A stretch of 64,000 bases of DNA from Arvicola amphibius (GCF_903992535.2 NC_052051.1:42163827-42227826), one strand, 5' to 3'. Shown: positions 1 to 12,273, numbered from the stretch's first letter. A program made the numbers and translations. Notes: a model not told the origin generated them from the letters alone.

Positions 1-134
1 AACAGGGCTTGAACAAGTATACCAGGACATGCTAACATGGAAAAGAGAAATCTTATGAGGTCATCCCATAGACACAGGACTATAACCAGCTAAGGAATGT
101 TGAGATTCAGACACATTGTAGCACAATTTTTAAT

Positions 135-618
135 TGATCTTAATAATAAAAATCCAGGGTCAGATATTAGGGGGTGAAAGCTGAAAGATCAGAGAGGCAG
201 AGCCACCAGCCACTAGTTCTTTCCTCTATGAAATCCTCAGAACCAAGGGGACAAGATCCTCAGACTGAATGCCATGAGTTACTATCTCCTCCTGCCTTAG
301 ATTCCTCTCTCTGTCCAGCTATATCCCTTATTGTCTCTACTTCCCTAATCCTGGGATTAGAGGCATGTGACTCCCAAGCACTGGGATTAAAGATACGAGC
401 CACCGCCACCTGGGTCTGTTTCTCTTTTAGACTAGATCAATCTTGTGTAGCCCAGGGTGGTTTTGAACTCATAGAGATCCATGTGCCTCTGTCTCATGAG
501 TTCTAGAATGTCTGCCACCACTGCTTAGCCTCCATGGCTAACTAGTGTGGCTAGATCTGCACTCTAATCTTTGGGCAAGCTTTATTTGTTAGATCACAAA
601 CAAAATATCTCCACAATA
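135..618 (-). repeat. LTR-like cricetid repeat with embedded B1-type units
   Basis: Read on the minus strand it begins TATTGTGG, then has an AATAAA-type signal followed by agcttgcc, two B1-like blocks (each with an RNA-polymerase-III-SINE core such as tttaatcccag), and an end near aagatca. The same architecture recurs at 34524-34894 in the opposite orientation, which defines a family rather than a chance match. I do not know its formal name. It may be an LTR that captured SINEs. No target-site duplication was found. The 110-residue frame inside it is noise. Confidence 0.6.
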
Positions 619-688
619 ACTAGTCCGCTCCTGGAGGACAGCCCAGCGGGTAACCAACACCAAGTGGTCAGTTCTAAAATAATGTACA

Positions 689-740
689 ATGTATGTATGT
701 ATGTATATGTATGTATGTGTATGTATGTATGTATGTATGT
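689..740. repeat. (TGTA)n microsatellite
   Basis: Runs of tgta/tatg units with a few interruptions. It is followed by purine-rich and AT-rich sequence to about 940 in which no gene is visible. Confidence 0.95.
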
Positions 741-944
741 AACCATAACAAGTAAAAAATAAGAGATGAAGAAATGAAGAAAGAAAAAAGTGAGGAGACC
801 ATGGGAGAAGGAAAGGAAACAGAGGGAAATAATCTCATCATATTTTAATAAAAAGCCATTTCAATTTTATAAACAGCAGATTCTAATAGATATAAATCCA
901 TTATTAATATAAATATATAAATATAATGGATATATATGAGTTTT

Positions 945-1092
945 TCTGGGCTGTAGGCCTTTCTTCTTCCCCAAGCTCTCTCTGTACAGAAGTCCTGTCT
1001 ATACCTCCTGCCTAGCTATTGGCCATTTAGCTTTTTATTAAACCAATCACAGTGACATATCTTTACTCAATGTTATCAAATATCTCACAACA
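945..1092 (-). repeat. LTR 5'-end fragment (rodent ERV)
   Basis: On the minus strand it starts TGTTGTGAGATATTTG and continues with a gattggtttaataaa block and aatggccaatagctagg, the pattern of a common cricetid ERV LTR promoter end. The 3' part is missing. The left limit is approximate. Confidence 0.5.
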
Positions 1093-1221
1093 CTGGGCCT
1101 TTGTGCATCAGACTCAGACAGAAGAGGTTCAGCATGACAAACTGGTACCACTTTATCAAATACAGAGCAAGGGGAGGAGAAACCCAAGCATCTCCATTGT
1201 ACAACCCATTTACCTAAGGGT

Positions 1222-1370
1222 CCAGCATTTGGGAGGCTGAGACAAGAAACTCACCAGTTCAAGCCTACTCTGCATAGTCTCTGAAAAATTCATAAAGTCA
1301 TTGGAAACAGCAAGAACAGCAGGGAGAAGACTGCCAAAAGGCAGCAACCTGTGACAAAAAAAAAAAAAAA
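1222..1370 (+). repeat. Degenerate SINE with A-tail
   Basis: A B1/B4-like core (agcatttgggaggctgagac) followed by poorly matching sequence and an A15 tract at 1356-1370. It is very diverged, so the family call is weak. Confidence 0.35.
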
Positions 1371-1499
1371 GAAATCTTGAGGTTTCTCTCATAACAAAGA
1401 AGTAGAAGAAAGAAATTATGAAAGAAATGAAGACAACGTGATTCTGAATCACACAGGTAATTAACAATAATTACTTCTCGGGCATTTAGATCAATTAGT

Positions 1500-1790
1500 A
1501 CCCAGAGTATCCGTTATCTATTATTGCATAACCATTTCACCAACTCATTGGCTTCAAAGACACATACTTTGTGTCTCAATTTCTGTTGCCCACATGTCCC
1601 TGATTAGACAGGCCCTCTGCAAGGTGGTGATCAAGGTGTTTTCATCTGCGATTTGACTACTGAGGTCACATGGTAATTGACAGAATTCATTTCCTTGCTG
1701 GCTATTTGAAGGCATCCTTTCTGGGGGCTACCTAGCAGCTATTGCCCCTAATTCCTCATCATGTGATTTTTCTCAAACAGCAGCTTACTT
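1500..1790 (+). repeat. Ancient mammalian-wide interspersed repeat
   Basis: The block beginning gttatctattattgcataac, with later aaggtggtgatcaaggtg and cagcttacttcatc, follows the order of a well-known ancient mammalian repeat consensus. I cannot name the family with certainty. Confidence 0.4.
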
Positions 1791-3544
1791 CATCGAGCTC
1801 AGCAGGGAAGACAGTCAACAGACTGAAATAAGAGCAAGTATTGTGCAATTTAATTTAAAAAAAAATTACAGAAGTGGCAAACCATCACTCCACTCCATTC
1901 TGTTGTTTAGAAGCGAGTGCTAACTCTACCTACACTCAAGGAGTAAGAACCGCATCATGGCATAAACACAAAGAAACAAACAGAATTAAAGTCATTTCCG
2001 AGACTGCGTTGCCTCTTGGTAAGTCATATAGCCTCACTCACTTACCACATTTAACCTTTGAGAGGTTAAACCCCACAGGTCATCCAATCCAAAGTGACCA
2101 GCCCATATTTAACCTTCTAAAGAGAGTCTCTGAGAGAACATCAGGCAAGAAGACACCAGAAACGCAGCTAGCTTTTATAAACCTCTCCAAGGACAGAGTA
2201 TCCTGAAGAACCTCTCTATAGAACACTAGGTCCTCATAGGCAGCCCAAACTGAAGGTGTCATTTATTTAGGACTTGCATAGAGGACAAACAGCAGCATTT
2301 TTTTTATTTAAGTTTAGTGGTACTTCAAGATACAGTCATATTTCACTGAGTCTCACAATCCATACATATTAATTACATCAATAATTATTCATTTCATTTT
2401 CAGATGTGTGACTAGAGAATCAGAGAAGATAGCTTCTCGAGGTCTCATAACTGACTGCATGTGTCTGGTGATTGCCTTAATGAAGAAAGGCCTCCAGGAA
2501 AAGGTCTTAACCCCTCCCCAAGGCAGTCTGTATGCAACTATTATCTGTGCAAAGAGTTCAAACGCCCACTACCGCTTCCATAAAACATATTCTTATGAGT
2601 AAAATAACCAATAAAAGTTTAAAATCTCTCCCTAGCTGTCCACCTACAGGAGCAGTGAGAAAGAAGCCACACAATGGTCCTAAGCTTTCTCACCTGCTGG
2701 GTCATGCTAGCTTGTTTATGGTATTGCAAAAACAAAAGAGGTGTGGGAATTACTTGTGCACATTTTCAAATCGGCAGATTCTGCAAACTCAGATGGCCAG
2801 ATTTGAGTGAGATGTGATCGGCTGGTTTTATTATTATGTGTGGTGAGCTTATTTATTTTCATTGATTCCTTTAATAATTTCTAGTTTCTTTCAAAGCAAA
2901 ACTTCCCCAGCATCTGATATAACTTCCCCAGCATCTTGGCCAATGTCCTACTTTATAGGAACTTGCTCTCCTTAGTCTGTAGGATGGGAATGACTCCTAT
3001 CAAATGGAGACACTACAATGAGCTAACAGGTATGAATTACACAGCACAATATAAAATACTAAAGCAGCAAAATAATTTCCATTTTTATTTGTCTTTTCCT
3101 CTTCAAAATCAATCATAGAATAAAACTTAAAATATTGTGCAGTTACTCAATAATAATCTGTTCAAACTATATGGAATAATCACAGTCAATGCTATCTTTG
3201 ATAATTATTAAATATACTTTCTTTCATTCTCTGAAATGCCCTAGCTTTAGTGTTAAGTTATAGAGTCACTCACCAATGATGCACAAAGGGATGAAGATCA
3301 AGGAAGAGGACTTTATTTAGATGTGTTCCACGTTTCAGTGATTTTAGATGGAGCAGTTTGCAAGAAATCAAGAAACAAGCAGCGAGAAGCTATATTTTCC
3401 CATAACCTGCCATTTCTCCAGCAGACAAATCACTGGCCACAGAGCATTTCTCTCTGCAGTCTCAGACAAGATGTCCCTGGGAGCAGGGACAGATGAGGAA
3501 GAAGGAGATGTGAAAAGCTCATCTGTTGGGAGACAGTGCTATAA
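1791..3544. other. Single-copy stretch, no gene seen
   Basis: AT-rich sequence with short frames only. No repeat, splice-flanked exon or RNA gene could be supported. The two overlapping antisense frames near 1874-2262 have no recognisable domain. Confidence 0.5.
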
Positions 3545-3559
3545 TCACTCACTCACTCA

Positions 3560-3623
<64 letters not shown>
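3545..3623. repeat. Compound microsatellite (CACT)n(TC)n(AC)n
   Basis: Three adjoining simple repeats: cact units, then tc from about 3564, then ac from about 3591. They produce a spurious serine/leucine/threonine/histidine-rich frame. Confidence 0.95.
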
Positions 3624-3629
<6 letters not shown>

Positions 3630-3711
3630 TTCCTTCTTAGAGCTTATTTTTGTCTTTTCTTGTGCATGTGGCCTCTTTCTGAACAACTACTAATATTATC
3701 TGGGTCTTTCT

Positions 3712-3912
3712 TTCTTCCTTCCTTCCTTCCTTCTCTTTCTTTCTTTCTTTCTTTCTTTTTTTTTGAGACTTTGAAGCAGAGTTTCTCTGTGTAGCCATGA
3801 CTGCCTTGGAACTCACTCTGTAGAACATGCTGATCTCAGACTCACAGAGATCTGCCTGCCTCTACCTCCCAAGTGCTGGGTTTAAAGATACATACCACCA
3901 CTGCCCAGCAAG
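3712..3912 (-). repeat. B1 SINE with microsatellite tail
   Basis: The B1 body is at 3765-3910 in reverse (gagactttgaagcagagttt through ccaccactgcccagca). The (TTCC/TTTC)n tract at 3712-3764 sits where the A-tail belongs. Flanks tatctgggtctttct (3697-3711) and tacctgggtatttct (3913-3927) match at 13 of 15 positions and are probably the target-site duplication. Confidence 0.85.
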
Positions 3913-4403
3913 TACCTGGGTATTTCTACCTTTGTAATATGTTGTGGGGCCTTGTCTATAAAAGAAAAATCAGACATGGATTAATGGGCCTTTATTCTGA
4001 ATTCCTTAGTCATCTACTTTAAGTGTTCTGGGAGTTAACAAGCATTAAAATGGGGAAATAACCAAAGGTTTTTAAATTCAGGACAGAAACAATTACAGTT
4101 GAGCTTACAGTGGATAAGCATTGAGCTTACAGTAGGTAAACATGAATACCGAACCTCAGATGGAGCCATCATCCACACAAAAGGAAAGACAAGGCTTCAA
4201 GTCAAGATTTAGAAGTTTACATTCAGAAAGGATGCTGGGAAACCATCTCTCCACTTTATATTATATCCAATAATAGTGGTCACAGGGCAGGGGCTCTGGG
4301 ACTTTATCTGATGCTTGGCAGACGGTCTCCTACATCAAAGTTTGCTTGATTTGAGAAATAGAGAGCCAGGTTATGCAGGTAAGATTCCTCAAAATCTCAG
4401 AAC

Positions 4404-4560
4404 TTGAATTTCTCATCTTTCTCCTTTTACTCTTTCCATTTAATTATACTTTCTCTTTCCTCCTCTTCCTCCTTCACTTTCCTTCCTGCCTTCAGTTTCC
4501 CCTTGTTTTCTTCCCTTCCCTTTCTTCTTTTTGCTTTTCCTCATTTTTAAACTTCAAGCT
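4404..4560. repeat. Polypyrimidine tract
   Basis: An interrupted CT-rich strand with no single repeat unit. It encodes only a phenylalanine/leucine-rich shadow frame. Confidence 0.7.
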
Positions 4561-4705
4561 AATAGCTACCTCAGGATCACAAGACCACAAAACGACCAAG
4601 TAAAGCTGCACACGAGTTGATTTAAAGCACTACCTGAAAGAAGTCCCCAAAGAAGGAAATCACATGATTCTGAGACGTCAAGTGCACCTTCACAATTTTA
4701 TCTCT

Positions 4706-4900
4706 GGGGCCAGACAGATGGATCAGGGTTAAAAGCACTGGCTGCTCTTCCAGAACCCCAGTTTGGTTCCCAGCACCTCATAACCATCTATATCTCCAGG
4801 TGCAGGAGATTTGACAAACTCTTCAAGCACACACATATTTAGTGCACAGACATACATGTAGGTAAAATACACACAGAAAACAAATATAATTTTAAAAATG
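4706..4900 (+). repeat. B2 SINE
   Basis: The tRNA-derived head (ggggccagacagatggatca, then ggttcccagcacc as box B region) is followed by a B2 body and an A-rich 3' end. It is moderately diverged. Confidence 0.85.
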
Positions 4901-5439
4901 TTTCAGAAAATGCTGTTTAAAATGTTAATGACATTTTAAAAATAAAACTTTATCCCAATAACAGTTCTAGATAAATATTTGCTGTTTTAAGAAGGGTATG
5001 AGGGTGAGCAATGGCCAGTCTAAAGAGTCAGCTAAACACACTCCTAACTAAAATTATTCCATCAGATGAATAGGCTTCCTTCTTTTGGGGGGGATGACAA
5101 TAAGAAAAACAATTATATAAGCTCAAGAAACGAAAATTAATAAATAAGCAACAGAAAAACAGTAGCAATAACAACAAACAGTAAAATTCCCAAGCTGCTC
5201 TTCTGGGGGCTCATGACATGTTCTTTGTGAGTAGAAGACCTCCTCAAAATTATCAGGAGACAATTCTGGATTTCAAGAGGAGCATGGCAGGTAAATGGCA
5301 GACTACTCAGATTGGTGCAGTTTAATTAGGCAAATCTTCCCAGAATGATAGCTTGTACTCACAAATACATGATTTCTCGGACATTTGAGGGAGCGTGGGA
5401 GGACAAAAATGTTGCATGCGTAAGTGTGGTGGCACCCTG

Positions 5440-5640
5440 GTACCATTTTAAGGGCCTTATGAGCATTGGTTTGTTTCATCCACACCTCTTAAGGTGGGTG
5501 GAATAATGACCTCACTTTATAGTTTGAGCCACCTGAGCTCAAACGGTTGACATCATTTGCCTGAGATCACAGTAGAAGCGCGTGAATTTGAGATTCAGCA
5601 GCCTAGTTCAAGTACATACCCATAACCACAACAATGTCTT
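5440..5640 (+). repeat. MIR SINE fragment
   Basis: The order aataatgacctcactttat, cctgagctcaaac, catttgcctgagatcac and gcgtgaatttgagattcag follows the MIR core consensus, including the core that reads ...cattttacagatgagg... in younger copies. Confidence 0.7.
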
Positions 5641-5689
5641 TCACCTGTCAGTCTGTTCTGTGTGGAATCAATAACAGACAACTGGTGGT

Positions 5690-5812
5690 GGTGCCTGAAG
5701 GGCTTGCTGAGGATTCTATGTTTGTTTTTGATTTTACGATATGACGGATTCTAAAAGGTTGGGTGTGAAGCAATGTTTACAGTGCTTAGCAAATGGATGA
5801 ATAAAGTGTTTC
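5690..5812 (-). repeat. Probable MIR fragment
   Basis: gcttgctgaggattctatg ... tttacagtgcttagcaaatg ... gaataaa resembles the reverse complement of the MIR 5' half. It is weak and was judged by eye. Confidence 0.4.
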
Positions 5813-6159
5813 TGTATAAGGTAATAGGGAGTTAGTGAAATGTAAAACTTTGAATAACAACTGGGTGGAGCTGTGATAGTCATTTAATTCGCTTGCAACG
5901 TAAGATGATAATGTTCATTTTAGATGCCCACGAAAAGTAGAAGTAAAAGTTTCTACTTTGAGATGACTGGATGAATTTAGTCATTGTCTCATTCAATTCA
6001 AAACAAAAACTTTCTGCTATAATTTTAACATAGTAGTAGATAGTCCTATCAAAATGCTATAGTGTCAAAGCTTCTCAAATGTATATATGTATATAATACA
6101 TATGTAAAAAGAGCTATTTAAGTGGCCTTACCATAGAAAGGGTGTGTGTGTCAAACCTC

Positions 6160-7370
6160 AGTTTGACATTATAAGCTCCTGAACAAAATCCCGAAGACCA
6201 AGTATAAGCTACATCCTTTCGAGCCATCAGTCCCATAGACTTACCCTACCCTGAAACATTTTGGTCTGTTGTCAGTGCTCTTAATTACCTGCTACAACAT
6301 GACAGTAAGGCCCTATTGCTGAAGACAACAGCTCCTAATATCATAGACGATGGAGAAATCGAGCTGGTAGTCAAATGGAAGCTTTGTACCTACTGAACAG
6401 TATTCATTCATAGTGCTGGAAGGTGCTATACACTCTACTGGAGAAGAAAAGTAATCATCAAATCTCACACAACTATAAACACTCTGAGCTACAATAATGA
6501 CCCGCCCTCAAGATGCACCCACCCATGCAATAGTAGCAGGAATGTTATAGGTATAACCAACCACCATTTGATTGGATTTAAAGCCCACTCTCTGAGATGG
6601 AGTTTTCATACCTGACACTGTTAATAAGGCCAAGAATTTGAGATTGGATGGGTCATTTGCTCAGGGGAAAACCTGTTACTATTATCCTCTTAAAGGAGTA
6701 TAACAATAAAACACCTAATGACATTGCTATACCCATTGGTCAGGGAATTATATTTTTGCAATATATGGTAATTAACACAGAGATCTACAACAGAACAATA
6801 TACAGAGAGTTGAAGAATTTGCAGCGCTCATCCTTAAATAGGATGTCTTTATCACTTCCCTCCCCTCAAGGATCAGGAGATTATGCAGAGGATGGAGCTG
6901 AAAGATTATGAGCCAAGGGTTGTGAATAACTACAAAGAAACAGCATTTTCCAAACATCCAAGACTGATACACAGATGAACTCACAGAAACTAGGACAGCA
7001 TGCTCAAGACCTGGTCTTAGGGGAAGAGGGGAAGTGGACACAAAGTCCTGTCCCTGGCTGAGAAGGTGTTTGCTATTGGTGGCTGCTGGGAAACGGAAAG
7101 GTCAGTTTTCTTCAATGGCGTGACACTGGTGTATCAACCACACTCCAAGACAGCCCCCCCCCCCCCGCCCATGCTCAACATGAGCTAGTCAACACAAACT
7201 TTGTTTTTGTTATTGCCATTTTGTTTTCCTTCTAAGAAAGACTGTGGAGTTGTGTGGATAGGGAGGTAGAGGAAGAGCTGAGAGGAATTGGGGGAAGGGA
7301 AAGAATAGGATCAAAAGATATTGCATGAAATTTCCAAAGAATCAACAAAACATTTGTAAAAGAATGTATC
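6160..7370 (+). mobile_element. L1 (Lx-type) 3'-UTR relic
   Basis: The sequence tracks the rodent L1 3' untranslated consensus. It holds the catgcaatagtagcagg block, the gattggatttaaagcccac block, the atgagccaagggttgtgaat block and the terminal signature gatcaaaagatattgcatg followed by caacaaaac. No ORF2 coding remains. A C13 run occurs at 7154-7166. A homologous relic lies at 54150-55150 in the same orientation. Confidence 0.7.
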
Positions 7371-10300
7371 TGCTTAATAAATGGTAATATTTTAAATACA
7401 GGCGATGAAGAGTTTGAACCTTTAACTCTTCTAAGCAAGAAGCTTCATCAATGAGTGGAAAGGATATCTGTTTTATGGATGACTTAAATATGTTCTTTCA
7501 ATTCTCCATTCCCTGGAAGTTTGACCTAAATCTCAGAAAAGAACCAAGGCTTAATTAGCTTAGATTTAAAGTTCATTCCATTTGGAGGCTTTCATGACCC
7601 ACGTTCATGGTTTCCATCCACAACTTAACACAATTAGCACACTTGAAAAGACTCACAACTTCTTAAGTTTTAATCAGTTTGGGCTGAGATTCAAGGTCTT
7701 GGTGAAGCCTGAAGCCAAGCTCCTCTCCCCTTGCCTTGGGTCAGGTTACTAAGCTTTATAAAATCTGGTTTCAAGACCCCTCTGCGTAACTCCTCCCTTC
7801 CCACAACAGCTGGGAAAAAAAAAAAAAAAAAAAACATCAGCTTTGGGGAGGTGGGACTGACATTCCCTCCCAGATGTCAGAGAATCACCTCCCCTGAGCA
7901 GCCATGATTTACAAGGGCAATAGGAGAGGAATTTCGTGGCAAAGCCTTTTGAAAGGCCCCTTCGGGTTATGACTGTTGACTGGATCCTTGTGGTCAGATA
8001 GAGAGGGCAGCCCGGCAATTCTAAACCACAGTCTGCTGCCATACTAAATCTTCACTTTATGAAGACAATAGCAAATTCAATTAGGAACTCAGAAGCTCCA
8101 GGGGAGCAGTCAGTTGGGGAACAATTAGCGGTGATTGGCCCTTTTCTATAGGGATACATTCTTCACCTGCAGTCAAGGGCTACCCAGAAAGGTATAAAAT
8201 TCTTTCTTGACTCTGAAAACATCAAAGCAGACCCTTCTATTCTGAGCTGAAAAGCCAGACCCAAGCTAGTGGCTAAAGCTTTAACACCAAAACATGAATT
8301 AAGAATTATTTTTGTTTAAATAAAGGAAGTCCACCTGCGTTTTCTAAAAGAGTAAGTGGTGATGTCAAGTAAGGACCTGCAGAATATAATTCCCAAGCAG
8401 GGACAGGGAATAGCCACCCAGAAATATCAACTCTGCAACCTACTTGCAAAGGTCCTTTTTTAAGTAAAGAAAGAGACCATGGGCAGTAACCAAAGACACC
8501 ATTTCTTCCACCATGCTTGAAGGAGTCAATTTATAAAGCTAACTAAATGAAAGCAAGCAGATGGGAATGCCCTCTCTTACAGTTGGCTCACAAATGAGGC
8601 GTGACGGTTCTCCTACATAATCAGAGCATAATTAAGATGCTACAGCGCAATAGGAGACAACCTGGAGAGACATTTTGAAGATACTCTGTGTCACTGAAAA
8701 AGATCAAAGCGAAAAACCGAAGTCCTTTTAGTGGCTGAATGTGAGGTGCTGTGGTTGGGGGATGGCCTGGGAGTCAGGTCAAGGGCTTACTCTCTGGTGC
8801 ATCTCTAGCAGGACAGAGATACTCCTTAAAAGCACCAAGACTTGATATTTGCATATGTAGATAAAGAAGTTGGGTGTCAGGGACCTCAAATGTCCTACTA
8901 GCTCAAGTAGACTGGTAGCAACATATTAGACAGCACTACAGGAAGCTCACATCCAGCCAGCTATCTACAGCATCTCTTTCTTGCCTTGCCAGAAAAAAAA
9001 AAAAAATGAAATTGAATGTTTCTATTTTTATGTGAAAATGGAAACAGAGGTGGGTCGAATACAAGGGGTGTATCCTGTAAAAGAAACAGTTTTTGTTTTA
9101 GATTTCAAACCCAGTAGAAAGCCTAGCTCTCCCAGGATGTTAGGAGGCGGTGACCTTAGCCATCTACTTACCTGACCTTTAGCAGCAGGGAATAGGCTGC
9201 AGCAAGTAGGGCTAGGAGGCCGGCTTCCTAAACCAGTCTCATTCCCTCCAACTCCTGACCGTTCTGTGAATTATTGCACCACCTGGCACCGGGAATATTA
9301 TTGACTCTGGAGCAGAGAGCTTAATTTTGTAATAAATTTTACAGATTGCTAACTGAAAAACAAGAACAAAAATGAACTACTAGGTAGCTGAAACCGCTGA
9401 CTCTCGCTGCTCCTTCCTGCCCCTGGGTAATTTATGGCAGTAGAGCTGGGCTCCCACACCGCCACTGCCACTTTGGCGGGGCTGCTCTGCTCACCGCTGG
9501 TGGGGCAGCAAGCCAAGGAGGAAGCCATGCTGCTTTGCCTGCGGATTTCAAACCACACTGCGCATGCTGGAATTCTTAACAGCCACCCCTGTCGTCTCAG
9601 CCTGGGGGATCTCAGACGCAAAAGTTAATGGGAAAGTTGAAGCATAGTTGTGATATTTGTACAAAGACCGGGAGTCAAAACGCTTACACTGTGTTCTAGG
9701 CTTCTGGATCTGTGTCTATTTTGAGGGATTTTCATTCTATCCCTCTTATGCTTTTTCTGCTCAACATATATTCATGAAGCACTCACTATATAAAATGGGA
9801 TTAATATGCTGGAGCTAAAAAGTATAAAAGACACAACATCCGACTATCAGTTATTGCTCTGAAACAAAACACCCACCCCTGAACCTAATGCTCATGGATG
9901 TACCTAGTCCAGGAAGACTTTGATTAGGACAATATGGCTCCGTGCCAAGTAACCGCTCTGACTCCGGCAGGGAAACCCAGACATGTTCCTGTGAACCTGA
10001 GCAGGAGATGAAGACAGACAAAATACAGAGGCAGGTCCAAGCCCTTGCTAAAATCAAAATGGCTACTATCCCATTGGTCAAAATAAGACTCGCCGTCAAG
10101 ACCAAGTGCAAGAAGGCAGTACCCAAGGAGATGTGCATAGACAGACATGAGAAAATGGGATCCTTCGTGCCAACCAGCCAACCGAAATACCTCCATAGAG
10201 CTTGTAGCAAGATAGGCAGGTGTATAAGTGCTACGTGGATAATGACAGAGACTGAGATACCAGCAATAATATCAGGTGGAGAAGCAGGTGTCATGAGGAT

Positions 10301-10571
10301 TGGCTGGTGTGGTACTGAGGCAGGAACCTTCATCTGTAGAATGTGTAGCTTCTAAGTTGACCCTTGAAGGATGCATAAGAGAATATACGGGGGGATAACA
10401 TGCGTAGGAAGTGAAAATAAGGAAAGCCGTTCACAGAAGGCAAGGGATTTGTCATATGAAATGTAATTCAAGACAATTTCAGTCCCTACTGTCCTTGTAT
10501 TTATGGCTGGTGACTTCTGAAAACATCTTCTCTCCTTTCCATGTTTCCTGACTCATTTTCACCCTCTTCTT
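7371..10571. other. Mostly single-copy stretch
   Basis: No gene is supported. It holds an A20 run at 7815-7834, an A-rich run near 8992-9005, and a slightly GC-richer patch at about 9380-9620 with a gcgcatgc sequence. Two antisense frames (minus 9851-10333, plus 9942-10355) overlap but have no recognisable family, no Kozak support and no splice context that I can defend. Confidence 0.5.
8131..8200 (+). promoter_or_regulatory. Promoter-like CCAAT/TATA pair (speculative)
   Basis: An inverted CCAAT box (gattgg, 8133-8138) lies about 55 bases upstream of a TATA box (tataaaat, 8193-8200). No CpG island, downstream exon or open frame supports a gene, so this may be chance. Confidence 0.15.
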
Positions 10572-10749
10572 CTTCTTGTTTTTTATGTTTGTTTGTTTTT
10601 GTTTTGCTTTAGTTTGGTTTTAGTTTTTCGAGACAGGGTTTCTCTGTAGCTTTGGAACCTATCCTGGAACTCACTCTGTATACCAGGCTGGCCTTGAACT
10701 CACAAACATCCACCTACCTTAAAGGTGTGCACCACCACTGCCAGGCCCG
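10572..10749 (-). repeat. B1 SINE, internally deleted
   Basis: Reverse-oriented B1 with a T-rich tail on the left and body from cgagacagggtttctctgta to ccaccactgccaggcc. The usual cctcccaagtgctggg block is missing. A perfect 12-bp duplication caccctcttctt flanks it at 10560-10571 and 10750-10761. Confidence 0.9.
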
Positions 10750-10761
10750 CACCCTCTTCTT

Positions 10762-11719
10762 TTCCTCTCCTTTCTTTTCTGTATTCATTTTATTTACTTC
10801 ATTTGCATACTGATGACCTTTGCTCCCCACTGGCATCCATGGGTGATTTGCTACACGGTCAGCCTCAAATTTCTCTCAACTGCACATCTTCTCTAACCCT
10901 GACTTATGTCTCAGTGCCTTCTGCACAGATTCCCATGGATACACTCCCAGAACTCTTGACGCCTATCATCTTTACCTCCATCTGAGTTATCTACACCTCG
11001 GTTCATACTTGTAGAAATGGCACTAATACTTGCCCAATCTCCCATCAGAAAATTCCTAACTCTTATTTTGCGTCCTCTTTCATTTCTCTCTATATGTTAT
11101 TTGTTTATTTTTATTTTTTATTTTTCGCATTGCAGTCACCACAATACCTGACAGAAAGGATGTAAAGGAAGAAAGATAGATCTGAGCTCAGAGTCACAGA
11201 GTCCGTCCATATTAGTAGAAGAGCTTAGTTCGGGGTAGTGGGAACACACGGCCAACGCTGTGCAAATCACAGCAGACCAGGAAAGAAGCAGAGTTGGGAG
11301 CCATACAACCTTCTAAGGCCTGGCCTTAGGGTCATGTTTCTACCAGCTAAGTTCTACTTCTTGGTTTTCAGAACCTCCTCGAATAGCCCTACCACCTGGA
11401 AACAGATGGCTCAAAACCTAAGCCCTGGGGAACATTCCAGATTCTAAGTCCTAACCTAACCCTAAGTCTTGTTGCTTTGGGTTAGCAAACAGCTCCTAGC
11501 CTCTTCCAACCTCTCTATCATTGCAACCCCAGCTTCATTCACCCTTTTCTACTCAGGTCCTTATGAAGTCTCAGCTGCTCCGACCAAGGATCGCTCTTCA
11601 CAGATTTGTTACCCACTAAATTCTCTGTGTGATTTGTCTGAAATGCACATCAGACTTAACAACTTTCTGCTTAGAAGCCCTCTCGGGGTGCTACTTTACT
11701 TCTTTAAAACCACTCACTT
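10762..11719. other. Single-copy stretch, no gene seen
   Basis: Pyrimidine-rich near the left end and AT-rich near 11100-11130. Short frames only. No feature is supported. Confidence 0.5.
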
Positions 11720-11958
11720 GGGGCCAGTGAGATGTCTCCACAGGTAAGGGCACTTGCCATCGAACCAATGATCTGAGTTCAACTTCCAGAACCTGCGTGG
11801 AGGACGGAGAAAATCGGCTCCTGAAAGTTGTCCTCTGATCTCCACTTGAGCATTATGGCACTGTGCATGTGCATGTGTGTACATGTGCGGGCACACATAC
11901 ACACATGCAAATAAGCAAGGTAGCAAATAAATAAATAAATAAATAAATAAATAAATGT
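11720..11958 (+). repeat. B2-type SINE with (AAAT)n tail
   Basis: ggggccagtgagatgtctcc and gatctgagttcaacttcc form the tRNA-like head. A B3-like body (tgtcctctgatctccac) and a GT/CA-rich segment follow, ending in (AAAT)n at about 11925-11958. Confidence 0.85.
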
Positions 11959-12149
11959 ATGAAATACTTCAAAGCTACTGCTCGTGTGGAAATTAAAATC
12001 TTGATTTGGACAATGAGAAGTTTGAAGTGACATCGGTCACTTTGGATCGTATAGAAAGAAAAGCCAATCGCAAGATACTTTTCTGATAGTAACTCATACA
12101 TTCTCCCCAATCCTTTATACTCTGAAAGGAGCAAAAAACTAAATCATAT

Positions 12150-12258
12150 AAATAAAAATGCCATCTGGTGTGTGCCTGGAATCCTGACTTTCAGAAGGCT
12201 AAGGTAGAAGGACCATAAAGTCCAGGGAATCCTGAGTTACATATCAAGATCCTGTGTC
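12150..12258 (+). repeat. Degenerate B1-like SINE
   Basis: gtgtgcctggaatcctgact with aagtccagggaatcctgag and a terminal cctgtgtcaaaaa looks like an old B1-family monomer. A younger B1 inserted at its A-tail. Confidence 0.45.
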
Positions 12259-12273
12259 AAAAACCTAAAGATT

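Noticed and set aside
9380..9628. GC-richer patch with gcgcatgc as a CpG-island promoter and first exon
   Set aside because: CpG density is too low by eye, the frame at 9434-9628 matches no family I know, and no clear splice donor could be tied to it.
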